In this document: one piece after another, positions 1 through 8,633 of the stretch
Layout: the number at the start of each line of letters is the position of its first letter
Position numbering within the stretch: position 1 is the stretch's first letter
DNA from: JAAZHD01 sp012510895
GTDB taxonomy: Bacteria > Bacillota > Clostridia > Caldicoprobacterales > DTU083
Length of the DNA stretch: 64,000 nt
Direction: 5' to 3'
NCBI GenBank assembly: GCA_050951465.1
Contig: JBMNJC010000025.1
Location: 124,001 to 188,000 of the forward strand
Made by a program: the position numbers and the translations under genes
Notes under the pieces: generated by a model
The model's database searches: none
What the model saw: only the letters and a program-made list of their open reading frames with translations
Told to the model about the DNA's origin: nothing

Positions 1-2460
1 CCATAAAACTAAAGACCCAGGCAGCATTAGAAAGCTTAGTACGATCAACAAATACAAGGCAGGTGACAGTAAACTGCGTCGCAAATTATCAATAATCTTC
101 CATTTGGAAATGCTATTTATGGGATTATCTACCTTTACGCCTTGCTTGTTTTTTACCTTGGAGAATAACCAGGGCAACAGCTGCCAATCACCACGTACCC
201 AGCGATGCAGACGAAGTGAATATCCTATATAATGCGCAGGATATCCGTCTATTAATTCGATATCTGTTGCCAATCCTGCTCGTACATATGAACCTTCTAA
301 AAGATCATGGCTCAGTACAGCATTTTCAGGTATAGCTTCCTTTAAGACCTGGCTAAATACTTTTGGATCAAAAATCCCTTTACCTGTAAAAATTCCTTCA
401 TGGAATAGATCCTGATAGACATCAGAAACAGCTGTGGTATAAGGATCAATCCCGGTTTGACCTGAAAATGTTAAGGCGAAAAAAGAGCGGCTTGCACTAT
501 CCACCGACACGCCGATCCTTGGCTGTATCAGTCCATAACCTTCAATTACTCTGGTTTTATCTTTGTTTAAGACTGGCCTGTTTAAAGGATGAGCCATTGC
601 ACCAATAAGTTTTTTGGCAGTATCCCTCGGAAGATTTGTATCGGCATCTAAGGTAATCACATATTTAATTTTTCCTAGAATAGATAAATCACCAACTTGT
701 ACTGAAAATGATGTATTATCATCTCCTTCCAATAAAGCATTAAATTCTGTCAGAGCTCCTCTTTTTCGCTCCCAGCCCATCCAGGAGCATTGATTAGCAT
801 TCCACTGACGATACCTATGGAAAAAATAGAAGATATCACTTCTGCCGTACCGTTGGTTCAATTCCTTAATAAGGCGACTTCCTGTTTCAATAATGGCTTC
901 ATCTGATTCGTTATGTTCCTCCGGCCCATCCTTAAAATCTCCTATCAAAGCAAAATGAATATTTTCGTCCTGATTGGCAAGATATATTACTTCCATTTGC
1001 TCAATTATTTCTGTAACTCTTTTTTCATCGGTTAACAAGGTGGGTATGACTACCATGGTACGATATTCTTCAGGTATACTTTCTTTAAGCTCTAATTTTG
1101 GGATATGATATGGTTTAGATATTTTTATTACTATCCAATTTATAATACCTACAGAAATACTCCAGATAGGCAGGAAACATATTACAGCCGAGAGTATTTT
1201 ACCTGATAATTCATTATAATCTGTTGTCTTTTGTATCCCGACTAAAAATGAAAACCATATCCCTAATGTCAAAATACTTATAGAAGAAAAATAGACAAAT
1301 GTATTATTGTGGTTTTTGTTTTTTGTTCTTCTGTCCCCCAGCTTTTCTTTTAGTTTTCCCAAGCCATCATCTATAATATAGTAGCCTACATGATTGAACT
1401 TATCATCTGAATTATTCATGTCTTCTCTTGCACACTCAATTGCCATGACAGCAACATCAATCTCATCAATGTTATATTTTATTGAAAGCTCTTCTATTTT
1501 TTGCCGATAGAAATTCCGGGTGGTAAAATCCATTAAAGAATAGATTTTAGCAGGGTCTTGTTTAAGTATTCTATGCAAGATGCTTATCTCTTCATATATA
1601 TCTTCCCATTTAAGGCTTGAAACTAACCTAAGACTGGTTATCGCATTGCCTATAGAAACTTGATAAGACGCTTGTTCTTGATGGACTTGATTCACAATGT
1701 CATCTGCGTTAGTTTGATAAACAGCAAGCTTTCCATCCACCCATCTAATAATTGGCGAAGCATCCACGCCTTCCTCTCTTAGGCGATGCAACAAACGTTC
1801 TGTATATGCAGGTTTCAGGTAACCAATTTCTGATTCGTGAGCCTGAATAATTTTACGGAATTCTTCCTGAGGTTTGTTTTCCTCCCTTACCGCCGCCAAA
1901 CAATTCAGTAGTTTTTCAGCCCACTGTTCTCCCAGTTTACGTAATTGCATAGTCTCATATATATAGATAGCTACCTGCTTAATCCTCTCTAACAGACAAA
2001 TACGAAGCATGATAGGAAAAGCCCATAATTCTTTACTTGTAAGGGGTGAATACTCCTGATAACCTTCTAAGAAAGCAATAATATTTTCTTCAGTAATCTC
2101 ACCATAAAGATATTCTGTTATATCGGCAGCAATACTATAAACCCTTGGAAAACCAACATGATTTCCTGTTTTTAAAACAGGAAGTTTACGGTAGTTTTTT
2201 TTGTCTAAAGTTAATTGTATCTCCTTAAATTGCTCTTCAAGCAAATAATAGTTATCCAGTAACCATTCCGCCGCTGGGATGATATTACTCTTTGATCTTA
2301 CTTCTTCATCTGTAAACTTATATGCTTTTTTAATTATTTCATTATCTTCTTTAATTTTGGGGAATTGTATACTAAAACGTCTTTTGGGACCATGGATCTT
2401 ATGCTGCTTTGCAATTTCCCCAGCATATAATTTAAGTTGTTCCAGATTAGACATAATCAT
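1..2460 (-). CDS. Cyclic beta-1,2-glucan synthase-like protein (GT84), N-terminal part, cut by window edge
   Basis: About 820 residues are visible; the gene runs off the left edge. Read on the minus strand it gives a soluble N-terminal region, hydrophobic segments near residues 390-440, then a glycosyltransferase domain with a DADTNLP motif near residue 607 and RWVRGDWQ near residue 750, followed by another membrane segment. This order is that of NdvB/Cgs-type proteins, which use UDP-glucose to build and cyclise beta-1,2-glucan and carry a GH94 phosphorylase domain at the far C-terminus (not in view). Start chosen at 2460, 5 nt after an AGGAG; an ATG at 2454 with 11-nt spacing is the alternative. 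In Clostridia these proteins may make linear or cyclic beta-1,2-glucan; product type cannot be told here. Confidence 0.85.
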   Translation of the reverse strand, partial: MIMSNLEQLKLYAGEIAKQHKIHGPKRRFSIQFPKIKEDNEIIKKAYKFTDEEVRSKSNIIPAAEWLLDNYYLLEEQFKEIQLTLDKKNYRKLPVLKTGNHVGFPRVYSIAADITEYLYGEITEENIIAFLEGYQEYSPLTSKELWAFPIMLRICLLERIKQVAIYIYETMQLRKLGEQWAEKLLNCLAAVREENKPQEEFRKIIQAHESEIGYLKPAYTERLLHRLREEGVDASPIIRWVDGKLAVYQTNADDIVNQVHQEQASYQVSIGNAITSLRLVSSLKWEDIYEEISILHRILKQDPAKIYSLMDFTTRNFYRQKIEELSIKYNIDEIDVAVMAIECAREDMNNSDDKFNHVGYYIIDDGLGKLKEKLGDRRTKNKNHNNTFVYFSSISILTLGIWFSFLVGIQKTTDYNELSGKILSAVICFLPIWSISVGIINWIVIKISKPYHIPKLELKESIPEEYRTMVVIPTLLTDEKRVTEIIEQMEVIYLANQDENIHFALIGDFKDGPEEHNESDEAIIETGSRLIKELNQRYGRSDIFYFFHRYRQWNANQCSWMGWERKRGALTEFNALLEGDDNTSFSVQVGDLSILGKIKYVITLDADTNLPRDTAKKLIGAMAHPLNRPVLNKDKTRVIEGYGLIQPRIGVSVDSASRSFFALTFSGQTGIDPYTTAVSDVYQDLFHEGIFTGKGIFDPKVFSQVLKEAIPENAVLSHDLLEGSYVRAGLATDIELIDGYPAHYIGYSLRLHRWVRGDWQLLPWLFSKVKNKQGVKVDNPINSISKWKIIDNLRRSLLSPALYLLIVLSFLMLPGSLVLW

Positions 2461-2518
2461 ATATACTCCTTTGATTGAATCAATAGCAATTACTATAAAA
2501 TTTCGCCTTTCGAAAAAA

Positions 2519-2550
2519 GAATCAAAAGCTTATACAAAGCTTTGATTCTT
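2519..2550. terminator. Bidirectional hairpin terminator
   Basis: An inverted repeat (AGAATCAAA..GCTT against AAGCTTTGATTCT, with one bulged A) is flanked by A-rich sequence on one side and TTTTT on the other. It lies just downstream of the CBS gene and can end minus-strand transcripts before the glucan synthase gene. Confidence 0.65.
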
Positions 2551-2618
2551 TTTATAAGGCAAATTATAGTATGCTCTGCCTGAAACCAAATTATTCCTGA
2601 ACAACTAACAAATTCATA

Positions 2619-3059
2619 TTACTGTATCATATTCATAGGTCTTGAAGGTTCAGAAATTTCGCCTAAAGCCTGACCTGCTTCATTTTGGAAGATATGCCTT
2701 GTTGCCAGATCACCAATGCTTATCATACCTACAAGAGCACCATTCTCCAGCACAGGAAGTCTTCTGATTTTATTTGAAGCCATTAATTCAGCTGCTGTCT
2801 CAACATCCGTTTCTAATTCTGCCGTAATAACATTTTTTGTCATTACATCCTTTACCATTGTAGTCTTAGGATCTCCATCATTAGCCAGATTTTTAACTAC
2901 AATATCACGATCTGTTAGGATGCCTATCACCTTTCCGTCTGTCTGACAGACAGGCAGGCATCCAATGTTGTGGGTCTGCATAGATTTAGCTGCATCCAAA
3001 ATAGTATTTTCAGGTGATAAGGCGGCTACATTAGTGGTCATAATATCTTTAACTTTCAA
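2619..3059 (-). CDS. CBS-domain pair protein
   Basis: A stand-alone protein of about 146 residues made of two tandem CBS domains (residues about 1-60 and 65-125: KDIMTTNV.. and KDVMTKNV.., each ending in a GxLTDRDI- or GMISIGD-like strand). Such modules bind adenine nucleotides and act as energy or ligand sensors; here there is no fused effector, so the target is unknown. The start is best placed at a TTG at 3059, 7 nt after AGGAGGG; an upstream ATG at 3092 would add 11 residues but lacks this ribosome binding site. Transcribed alone, with a terminator behind it and an IS256 insertion 109 bp upstream of the start, which may have displaced its native promoter. Confidence 0.8.
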   Translation of the reverse strand: MKVKDIMTTNVAALSPENTILDAAKSMQTHNIGCLPVCQTDGKVIGILTDRDIVVKNLANDGDPKTTMVKDVMTKNVITAELETDVETAAELMASNKIRRLPVLENGALVGMISIGDLATRHIFQNEAGQALGEISEPSRPMNMIQ

Positions 3060-3254
3060 AATTAATCCCTCCTTTACAATAAAAATGGTCATTCTAGTAT
3101 TAGAATGACCTAAAGAATAATAACTATTCTTTATACAATATCTTTTTCTTTTTTTATTAGAATCTTTTAGTCAAGTCCATATTAGTGTGTAAATTTACTC
3201 GGTTACTAAGCAAGTGTCTAAACCATCTGCACCAAAGCGTTTATGCCGCGAAAG

Positions 3255-3387
3255 CTGTTGACGATGAGTACATGGCATGTTAGGCTAGTCGGCCGGGCAT
3301 CACTACACCAACGTCAGGCTTATCTATCATTGTGGAGTGATGGCCTTGATGCCTACAAACATGCCATGGGAGGCTCGTTGTCAACAG
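3255..3387 (+). other. Long extended hairpin in the 3' non-coding part of IS256 copy A
   Basis: Nested arms pair over about 130 nt: 3255-3268 with 3374-3387 (14 bp, two of them G-U if the RNA is read from the plus strand), 3272-3281 with 3358-3367 (10 bp, perfect), 3282-3285 with 3351-3354, and 3296-3304 with 3336-3345 (one bulge). The same structure is present in copy B at 34463-34595. It lies between the transposase stop and the element end. Function is not known; it could block read-through into the element or be a transcript antisense to the transposase direction. Confidence 0.5.
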
Positions 3388-3422
3388 ACCGTGGAATAAA
3401 TGCGGTTATCCTGGGAAGCGAT

Positions 3423-4634
3423 TTATGCAGCAGTGCCGTCCTCTGAGTCATTAGCGTGAACAGTTTGATAATAAAGCTCCATATCAAAATATTTGCGCCC
3501 TGTCTGCCATTTTTCGTCCTGCTCCATTAAAAGAGCTCCCATTAACCGGATAACAGATGCCTCATTGGGGAAGATCCGAATAACCCGCTCTCGGCGACGG
3601 ATTTCCTCATTAAGCCTCTCTACTCCATTGGTGGTACGAAGACGCTTCCTGTACCTAAGAGGCAAAGCTAAAACGGCAGTAATATCGTCAAAAGCTTCGT
3701 CCAATAGATCTGTGGCTTTTGGTGCCTTGGCTTCATACTTTGCGATAATCTGGTTTCGAACTTTGCGGGCACTCTCGAGATCGACAGACTCGTATAGCTG
3801 GCGCAGTTCTTCCTTGATTTCTGGCTGCAATGCCTTAGGTGCATGGTCCAACATGTTCCTGGAGAAGTGGGTTTGACAACGCTGCCAGCTAGCTTCCTGA
3901 AAGTGTTTTCTTACAGCCTTAACAAGGCCTTTGTGATCGTCGGAAGTAATCAGGTGGACATCTTTTAGTCCCCGTTCTTTTAAAGATCCAAAGAACTCAC
4001 CCCAGCTGCTTTCAGACTCACTGTTTGCTATCTGAAATCCGATTACCTCACGATGCCCTTGCTCGTTGATGCCAATGGCAATCAGTAACCCTCTGGATTG
4101 TATACGCTTGTTTCCACGAACTTTTACATATATGGTATCCACCATTAAAAAGGGGTAATGACTTTCCAGAGGCCGTGTTCTGAACGCATTCACCATTGGA
4201 TCCAGGTTCTTGCAAAGAGTGGAGATAGTCGACTTTGAAAACTTCTTACCACAGAGCTCTTCAGTAATCGACTCAACCTTTCGAGTGGAAACTCCGTTAA
4301 TGACCATCTCCATCATTGCTAACACCAGTGCCTGCTCGCTCCGTTGATAGCGCATAAAAAGCTCTGTGCTGAACTGTCCGTTGCGATGTCGGGGTACTCT
4401 TAATGTAAGTGTACCAACTCGAGTAGTTAGTTGTCTTTCTCTAGTTCCATTACGATAGGCGGTCCTTTCTTCCGTCCTTTCATAAGGGTCAGCACCTAGC
4501 TGTTCTGAAGATTGTGCCAAGAGTACCTGGTTGAAGATTTCCTCTAACAGTTTAGAAAATGCTTCATCCCTGCCATTTGACAAAAAAAGCCCGTGCAAAA
4601 GTTCCTCGGTTATTGTAATATTAAACTGAGCCAT
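3423..4634 (-). CDS. IS256-family transposase
   Basis: 403 residues, full length for the mutator/IS256 family (about 400). It shows the family signatures: N-terminal region with GADPYER..YRNG.R, a catalytic Asp in MVDTIYVKVR (about residue 170), the LITSDDHKGL segment with the second Asp, and NGVERLNEEIRRR near the C-terminus with the catalytic Glu. The residue after the first catalytic Asp is Thr, where most relatives and copy B have Ala. Start at 4634 follows AGGAGG with 8-nt spacing. Appears intact. Confidence 0.95.
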   Translation of the reverse strand: MAQFNITITEELLHGLFLSNGRDEAFSKLLEEIFNQVLLAQSSEQLGADPYERTEERTAYRNGTRERQLTTRVGTLTLRVPRHRNGQFSTELFMRYQRSEQALVLAMMEMVINGVSTRKVESITEELCGKKFSKSTISTLCKNLDPMVNAFRTRPLESHYPFLMVDTIYVKVRGNKRIQSRGLLIAIGINEQGHREVIGFQIANSESESSWGEFFGSLKERGLKDVHLITSDDHKGLVKAVRKHFQEASWQRCQTHFSRNMLDHAPKALQPEIKEELRQLYESVDLESARKVRNQIIAKYEAKAPKATDLLDEAFDDITAVLALPLRYRKRLRTTNGVERLNEEIRRRERVIRIFPNEASVIRLMGALLMEQDEKWQTGRKYFDMELYYQTVHANDSEDGTAA

Positions 4635-4756
4635 GGTTCATCCTCCTCGGTTTGGTATTTGTGAGCACTTATATTTTAACCGAGGTATGAGTTATGGCTC
4701 AACTCATTTTTACACCATTATATAGACTTAATCGAATCTTTCATTTGTTAGAATAT

Positions 4757-4799
4757 TGTGCATAAATTTCTATCCACATTATACACATACTTATCCACA
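4757..4799. promoter_or_regulatory. Cluster of four DnaA-box-like nonamers
   Basis: Within 43 bp there are TGTGCATAA (4757-4765, an exact TTATNCACA match on the minus strand), CTATCCACA (4770-4778, one mismatch), TTATACACA (4779-4787) and TTATCCACA (4791-4799), the last three in the same orientation. They lie in the 235-bp gap between IS256 copy A and the 3' end of tsaD, with nothing else recognisable except a weak AGACT/AGTCT hairpin near 4918. Could be a DnaA-binding cluster outside the origin or a chance feature of AT-rich DNA. Confidence 0.45.
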
Positions 4800-4976
4800 A
4801 GTGTTTTCTTTTATTTACTGCTATTCCGGAAAGTTTCCACAATATTTTACATAAGTTTTACCCATTCTCCACAGCTAAAGAAACGAATAAAAACGAATGA
4901 TGCCATTCACTTATGTTAGACTGTTAAAAAGTCTCCTTCAACTATTCAACACCTGTAATTGATAAAACATCACTTC

Positions 4977-6053
4977 TTACTTAATGAAATTACCTTCTAA
5001 TGTCAAATTTGGTACTGCATTTAAGGTCAACGGAGAAACTTTACCTTGCAGCAGATTATAATAACCAGCGCTGGCTATCATTGCCGCATTATCAGTACAT
5101 AATACTGGTAAAGGATAATATAACTGAATACCCACTTTATCCGTTTCTTTTTTCATTATCATCTTCAGCTCTGAATTGGCAGCAACTCCGCCTGCCATAG
5201 CAATACACTTGTGCCCGTAAACTTGTGCTGCCTTAACAGTCTTTCTTACAAGTACATCAACCACTGCTTCCTGAAAACTGGCAGCTACATCCTCCTTGCA
5301 ATACTTTATTCCTTTTTGCTCCAGATTATGCAGATAGTTAATAACTGCAGTTTTCAAACCGCTGAAACTGAAGTCAAAAGGTCTGTCTCTTATTTCTACT
5401 CTTGGAAATTCAATGGCATCCTTATTTCCATGTTTTGAAATCCTGTCAATAGCCGGCCCTCCAGGATAACCCAGTCCCAGTATACGAGCCACTTTATCAA
5501 AAGCCTCACCTGCAGCATCATCCAAGGTCTGTCCAACTAAGTCATAATTGCCATAATCGTTAACCTGTATTATTTGGGTATGGCCTCCAGAAACTACAAG
5601 ACACAAAAACGGTGGAACCAGCATATTATGTTGAATATAGTTGGCACTGATATGCCCTTCTATATGGTGCACACCTATCAAAGGTACAGATAGACCGAAA
5701 GCTAAGGCTTTAGCTACAGAAAGTCCCACCAACAGCGCACCTACCAGTCCCGGCCCATATGTGACAGCAATACCGTCTAATTGTTCCTTCTGGATACCGC
5801 TTTTTTCCAGCGCATGGTGAATCACATTATTAATTACTTCCACATGCTTTCTGGATGCAATTTCAGGAACGACACCGCCATATACCTTATGTGTCTCAAT
5901 TTGCGAAGCTATAATGTTGCTAAGCACTTCCCGCCCATTTCGCACAACAGCAGCCGAGGTCTCATCACATGATGTTTCCAATCCTAATATAAAAACATCT
6001 TTTTTGTTTTTAAGCTTTGATGCTGCATCTTTCATTAGTTCAAAATAAGTCAT
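4977..6053 (-). CDS. tsaD: tRNA N6-threonylcarbamoyladenosine transferase TsaD
   Basis: 358 residues. TsaD (Kae1/Qri7 family) transfers the threonylcarbamoyl group from its AMP adduct to A37 of ANN-decoding tRNAs, working with TsaB and TsaE, both encoded just upstream. Seen: the ETSCDETS start of the ASKHA fold (residues 26-33), the metal-binding HIEGH (130-134), the later AMAGGVAANS and DNAAMIA segments. Full length; a short extra N-terminus (about 20 residues) precedes the core. Start at 6053 has AGGAG 5 nt upstream. It is the last gene of the t6A cluster, 29 bp after the DUF1461 gene. Confidence 0.97.
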   Translation of the reverse strand: MTYFELMKDAASKLKNKKDVFILGLETSCDETSAAVVRNGREVLSNIIASQIETHKVYGGVVPEIASRKHVEVINNVIHHALEKSGIQKEQLDGIAVTYGPGLVGALLVGLSVAKALAFGLSVPLIGVHHIEGHISANYIQHNMLVPPFLCLVVSGGHTQIIQVNDYGNYDLVGQTLDDAAGEAFDKVARILGLGYPGGPAIDRISKHGNKDAIEFPRVEIRDRPFDFSFSGLKTAVINYLHNLEQKGIKYCKEDVAASFQEAVVDVLVRKTVKAAQVYGHKCIAMAGGVAANSELKMIMKKETDKVGIQLYYPLPVLCTDNAAMIASAGYYNLLQGKVSPLTLNAVPNLTLEGNFIK

Positions 6054-6082
6054 TTCTACTCCTTTTCATCTCAATTGATTAT

Positions 6083-6784
6083 TTAAATACTTTTTCGAGA
6101 AGTATACAGCCACCAGATAGAAGCAATACATAATACTAAACAGAAAGTTATAAAATAGGAAACAACCCGAATAACAGCATGTTGGAAAAATGGTTCCGGC
6201 ACCATTTGAATCATTATATCCGTCTCTGGGTTAAGAATCCAAAGGTCATTATCGAAAAAAAGATAATGAAATTGATCCCAGTAAAAAGTAAAGTTGTTAC
6301 CAATAATTGGGATGCTAATGATTACTATAGCAAGAAGAAAACCAAATGTCAGCAAATATGATATTGAAAAATATGAAAACGTCTTTTTCTTGCTTCTCAA
6401 TAATAATAAAGTAAACAGTAATAAAGCACATGCCAATGACGCTCTACGGACTCTGCCTGCAAAACTAAATAACTTTTTTACATCAACCATGTGAGCAATT
6501 TCGCGTTCATTAAATACCTTTCTGTGTACACCTTTTATAGTAGCATAAATATTCTCTATGCTGTCATTTTTATTACGTATATAATCAATCAGTTCACGAG
6601 TAATTTTGCTCAACTCATCATTTGAAACTCCAATTTTTGCTGCTGTATCCAGGATTTCATACTGACCTCTATAAAAACTCTGATCATAAGCCACCATCTC
6701 AATGGCAGTTACCAACAATACAGGAAATATCAACAAAGCAATTATAAAGGAAAAAATGTAATTTGCCATACTTTTAGTATTCAT
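6083..6784 (-). CDS. TIGR01906/DUF1461 family integral membrane protein
   Basis: About 233 residues from the chosen start. Four or so hydrophobic segments: one at the N-terminus (IFSFIIALLIFPVLLV), two in the middle and one at the C-terminus, with an extracytoplasmic hydrophilic loop of about 80 residues after the first that carries the family pattern (YDQSFYRGQYE..., ELIDYIRN, FNEREIAHMVDVK). Function unknown for the family, which in Firmicutes often sits beside tRNA-modification or protease genes. The start ATG at 6784 shares a base with the TAA of rimI (TAATG), pointing to translational coupling; an in-frame ATG at 6814 lies inside rimI and is less likely. Confidence 0.85.
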   Translation of the reverse strand: MNTKSMANYIFSFIIALLIFPVLLVTAIEMVAYDQSFYRGQYEILDTAAKIGVSNDELSKITRELIDYIRNKNDSIENIYATIKGVHRKVFNEREIAHMVDVKKLFSFAGRVRRASLACALLLFTLLLLRSKKKTFSYFSISYLLTFGFLLAIVIISIPIIGNNFTFYWDQFHYLFFDNDLWILNPETDIMIQMVPEPFFQHAVIRVVSYFITFCLVLCIASIWWLYTSRKSI

Positions 6785-7245
6785 TATTGTATTCTCCCAA
6801 TATGAAAATTCCACATAATTAATGCATCTTCATTATTATCAGAATAATATTTTTTGCGTATGCCGCCTTCTTCAAAGCCTAGAGATTTATATAGGGAAAT
6901 TGCAGCATTATTAGATACTCTGACTTCCAAAGTCATACGTTCCATACCTAGCCTGAATGCTTCCAATATTAAGACTTTCATTATTTTTCTGCCAATTCCC
7001 TGACGCCGATAATTTATATGAACTGCAATATTAGTTATGTGAGCTTCATTAAGTACCAGCCACATTCCACCATACCCTACTACATGGTTATTTACTTTGG
7101 CAACATAATACCTAGCGCACTTGTTTTGCTCTATTTCCATTCGAAAAGATTCTCTGGACCAAGGCAGAGAAAAACATTGTTCTTCCAATTGTCTTACCTC
7201 GTCCAAGTCTTCAATTTTCATAGGAAGGATTACCGGTTCCATCAT
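6784..7245 (-). CDS. rimI: Ribosomal protein S18 alanine N-acetyltransferase RimI
   Basis: 153 residues, a single GNAT domain. The acetyl-CoA loop reads YRRQGIGRKIM (about residues 79-89) and the C-terminal strand ends in YKSLGFEEGGIRKKYY, the standard RimI pattern. RimI acetylates the N-terminal Ala of ribosomal protein S18. It lies between tsaB and the membrane gene; its start overlaps the tsaB stop as ATGA, a coupled arrangement common in Clostridia where rimI is part of the t6A operon. Confidence 0.93.
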   Translation of the reverse strand: MMEPVILPMKIEDLDEVRQLEEQCFSLPWSRESFRMEIEQNKCARYYVAKVNNHVVGYGGMWLVLNEAHITNIAVHINYRRQGIGRKIMKVLILEAFRLGMERMTLEVRVSNNAAISLYKSLGFEEGGIRKKYYSDNNEDALIMWNFHIGRIQ

Positions 7246-7955
7246 CTTTCATTGTCCTTTAACTGTTGATTTCTTTTCTGCTCTGCCTGCGACTTTCTCA
7301 GATAAAAGGGCTTCAATGAATTATAATCTACTGTTTTCCCTGCTCTTGCAGCCTCATAACCTAAAAAAGCAATAACCGATGCTCTCTGATAAGCCAGATA
7401 TGGCGGGGCAAATAAAGCATATTCTCCCAAAAACTCTTCCAATATAGATCTATAGGGTCTTATTCCGTCTCCAATAAATCGAACAGGCTGCTTATATACA
7501 ATTAATCTTTCAATTAACTCATCAATTGAGAGAGCAATGTAAGGCATTAACCTGATGTATTCTTCCCCTTCTATTCTGTATAAACAGGAGTATACCTGAT
7601 TTCTCCTTGCGTCCATTATGGGACAAATCAAATCATTAGTACCAACTATATTCCAAGCCATAGCATCTAAAGTTGGAATTGCTGCTACCGGTTTATCTGT
7701 TGCCTGAGCAAGTCCCTTTACAGTAGAAATGCCAATTCGTAAACCAGTAAATGAACCGGGACCTTCGGAAACAGCATAAACATCAATTTCACTCAGCTTT
7801 AGAGCACAAGAATCAAGACATTTTTCAACCATTGACATAAGAATTTCTGAATGATTTTTTTTATTATGATGATAGATTTCATACAAAAGCTGGTTATCAT
7901 CCATAACAGCAACTCCCGCAATCACTGATGAAGAATCAATTGCCAATACCTTCAT
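7242..7955 (-). CDS. tsaB: t6A complex dimerisation partner TsaB
   Basis: 237 residues. TsaB (YeaZ) is a catalytically inactive ASKHA-fold relative of TsaD that dimerises with it and recruits TsaE. Seen: MKVLAIDSSS start, the conserved SEGPGSFTGLRIG segment (about residues 64-76) and PTLDAMA. Overlaps the 3' end of tsaE by 20 bp. Ribosome binding site GGAG lies upstream inside tsaE. Confidence 0.95.
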   Translation of the reverse strand: MKVLAIDSSSVIAGVAVMDDNQLLYEIYHHNKKNHSEILMSMVEKCLDSCALKLSEIDVYAVSEGPGSFTGLRIGISTVKGLAQATDKPVAAIPTLDAMAWNIVGTNDLICPIMDARRNQVYSCLYRIEGEEYIRLMPYIALSIDELIERLIVYKQPVRFIGDGIRPYRSILEEFLGEYALFAPPYLAYQRASVIAFLGYEAARAGKTVDYNSLKPFYLRKSQAEQKRNQQLKDNER

Positions 7956-8412
7956 TGGATTTCAATAGCTCCTTCCAAATAATATATTTATTACCTATTG
8001 GTTCCACAGCTATTCTTCTTGTATTTTCTCCAGCTATTTGTGAAATGGTGATTTTTAGATATTCAGAAGGCAATAAAGATCCCAATTTTTCTGACCATTC
8101 CACAATAGTGATTCCAGTTCCAAAAAAAAACTCTTCATAATCCAGGTCGTATAACTCTTCAGGATAATTAATGCGGTAAATGTCAAAATGGTAGACAGGA
8201 TATCTTCCCTCATAAATGTTCATCAGAGTAAAGGTAGGACTTGTAACTAAACCTTTATATCCCGCTCCATGAGAAATACCCCTGGATAACACGGTTTTGC
8301 CGCTTCCTAAATCGCCATAGAGCAGAAAAATATCGCCAGGTCTGGCATTTTCTCCGATTACTTTTCCTAACTGATATGTTTCCTCATCAGATTTTGTTAA
8401 CCAAATAAGCAT
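7936..8412 (-). CDS. tsaE: t6A complex ATPase TsaE
   Basis: 158 residues. Walker A GDLGSGKT (residues 33-40), then SPTFTLMNIYEG and HFDIYRI, the family signatures, and VEWSEKL near the end. TsaE hydrolyses ATP to reset the TsaB-TsaD complex. First gene of the tsaE-tsaB-rimI-DUF1461-tsaD operon; start follows GAGGTG. Confidence 0.95.
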   Translation of the reverse strand: MLIWLTKSDEETYQLGKVIGENARPGDIFLLYGDLGSGKTVLSRGISHGAGYKGLVTSPTFTLMNIYEGRYPVYHFDIYRINYPEELYDLDYEEFFFGTGITIVEWSEKLGSLLPSEYLKITISQIAGENTRRIAVEPIGNKYIIWKELLKSNEGIGN

Positions 8413-8510
8413 CTTTCACCTCGTAATCCCCTGTTTAACTGTTTTCCCTAAGCATACTTTATTCCAATAGCTATTTTTCAAATATATCATCATATATAAT
8501 CATCCATTCT

Positions 8511-8539
8511 ATCATAATGATAGCATTACCATTTGTAAA
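8511..8539 (-). promoter_or_regulatory. Probable sigma-A promoter of the t6A operon
   Basis: On the minus strand TTTACA (8534-8539) and TATGAT (8511-8516) are separated by exactly 17 bp, about 100 bp upstream of the tsaE start. No other gene could use it. Confidence 0.55.
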
Positions 8540-8573
8540 GCACTTTCATCAGTTTGATTTTTTATCAGTAAAA

Positions 8574-8592
8574 AAACCGGATATACCGGTTT
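8574..8592 (-). terminator. Terminator after ribU
   Basis: AAACCGG/CCGGTTT (7 bp, 5-nt loop) followed on the minus strand by a run of T. It lies about 40 bp past the ribU stop and separates ribU from the t6A operon promoter. Confidence 0.75.
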
Positions 8593-8633
8593 CAAAATCA
8601 TTTTTTGAGCTGTATATATTCTATTGTTGCAAA

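Larger units (their letters stand above)
3168..4733 (-). mobile_element. IS256-family insertion sequence, copy A (intact)
   Basis: 1,566 bp. Imperfect terminal inverted repeats of about 25 bp (left ..AAGTCCATATTAG.GTGTAAA, right complement AAGTCTATATAATGGTGTAAA). GAATCTTT at 3160-3167 and 4734-4741 is an 8-bp target duplication, usual for IS256. Single transposase gene on the minus strand and a 255-bp non-coding right-hand (3') segment that is strongly folded. A second copy lies at 34376-35944. Confidence 0.93.

Noticed and set aside
3243..3446. 67-residue ORF found identically in both IS256 copies (also 34451-34654)
   Set aside because: It lies in the folded 3' segment, has no ribosome binding site, and is identical only because the elements are.
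4742..4976. Chromosomal replication origin
   Set aside because: DnaA-box-like sites are present, but no dnaA, dnaN, rpmH or AT-rich 13-mer array is near; reported only as a DnaA-box cluster.
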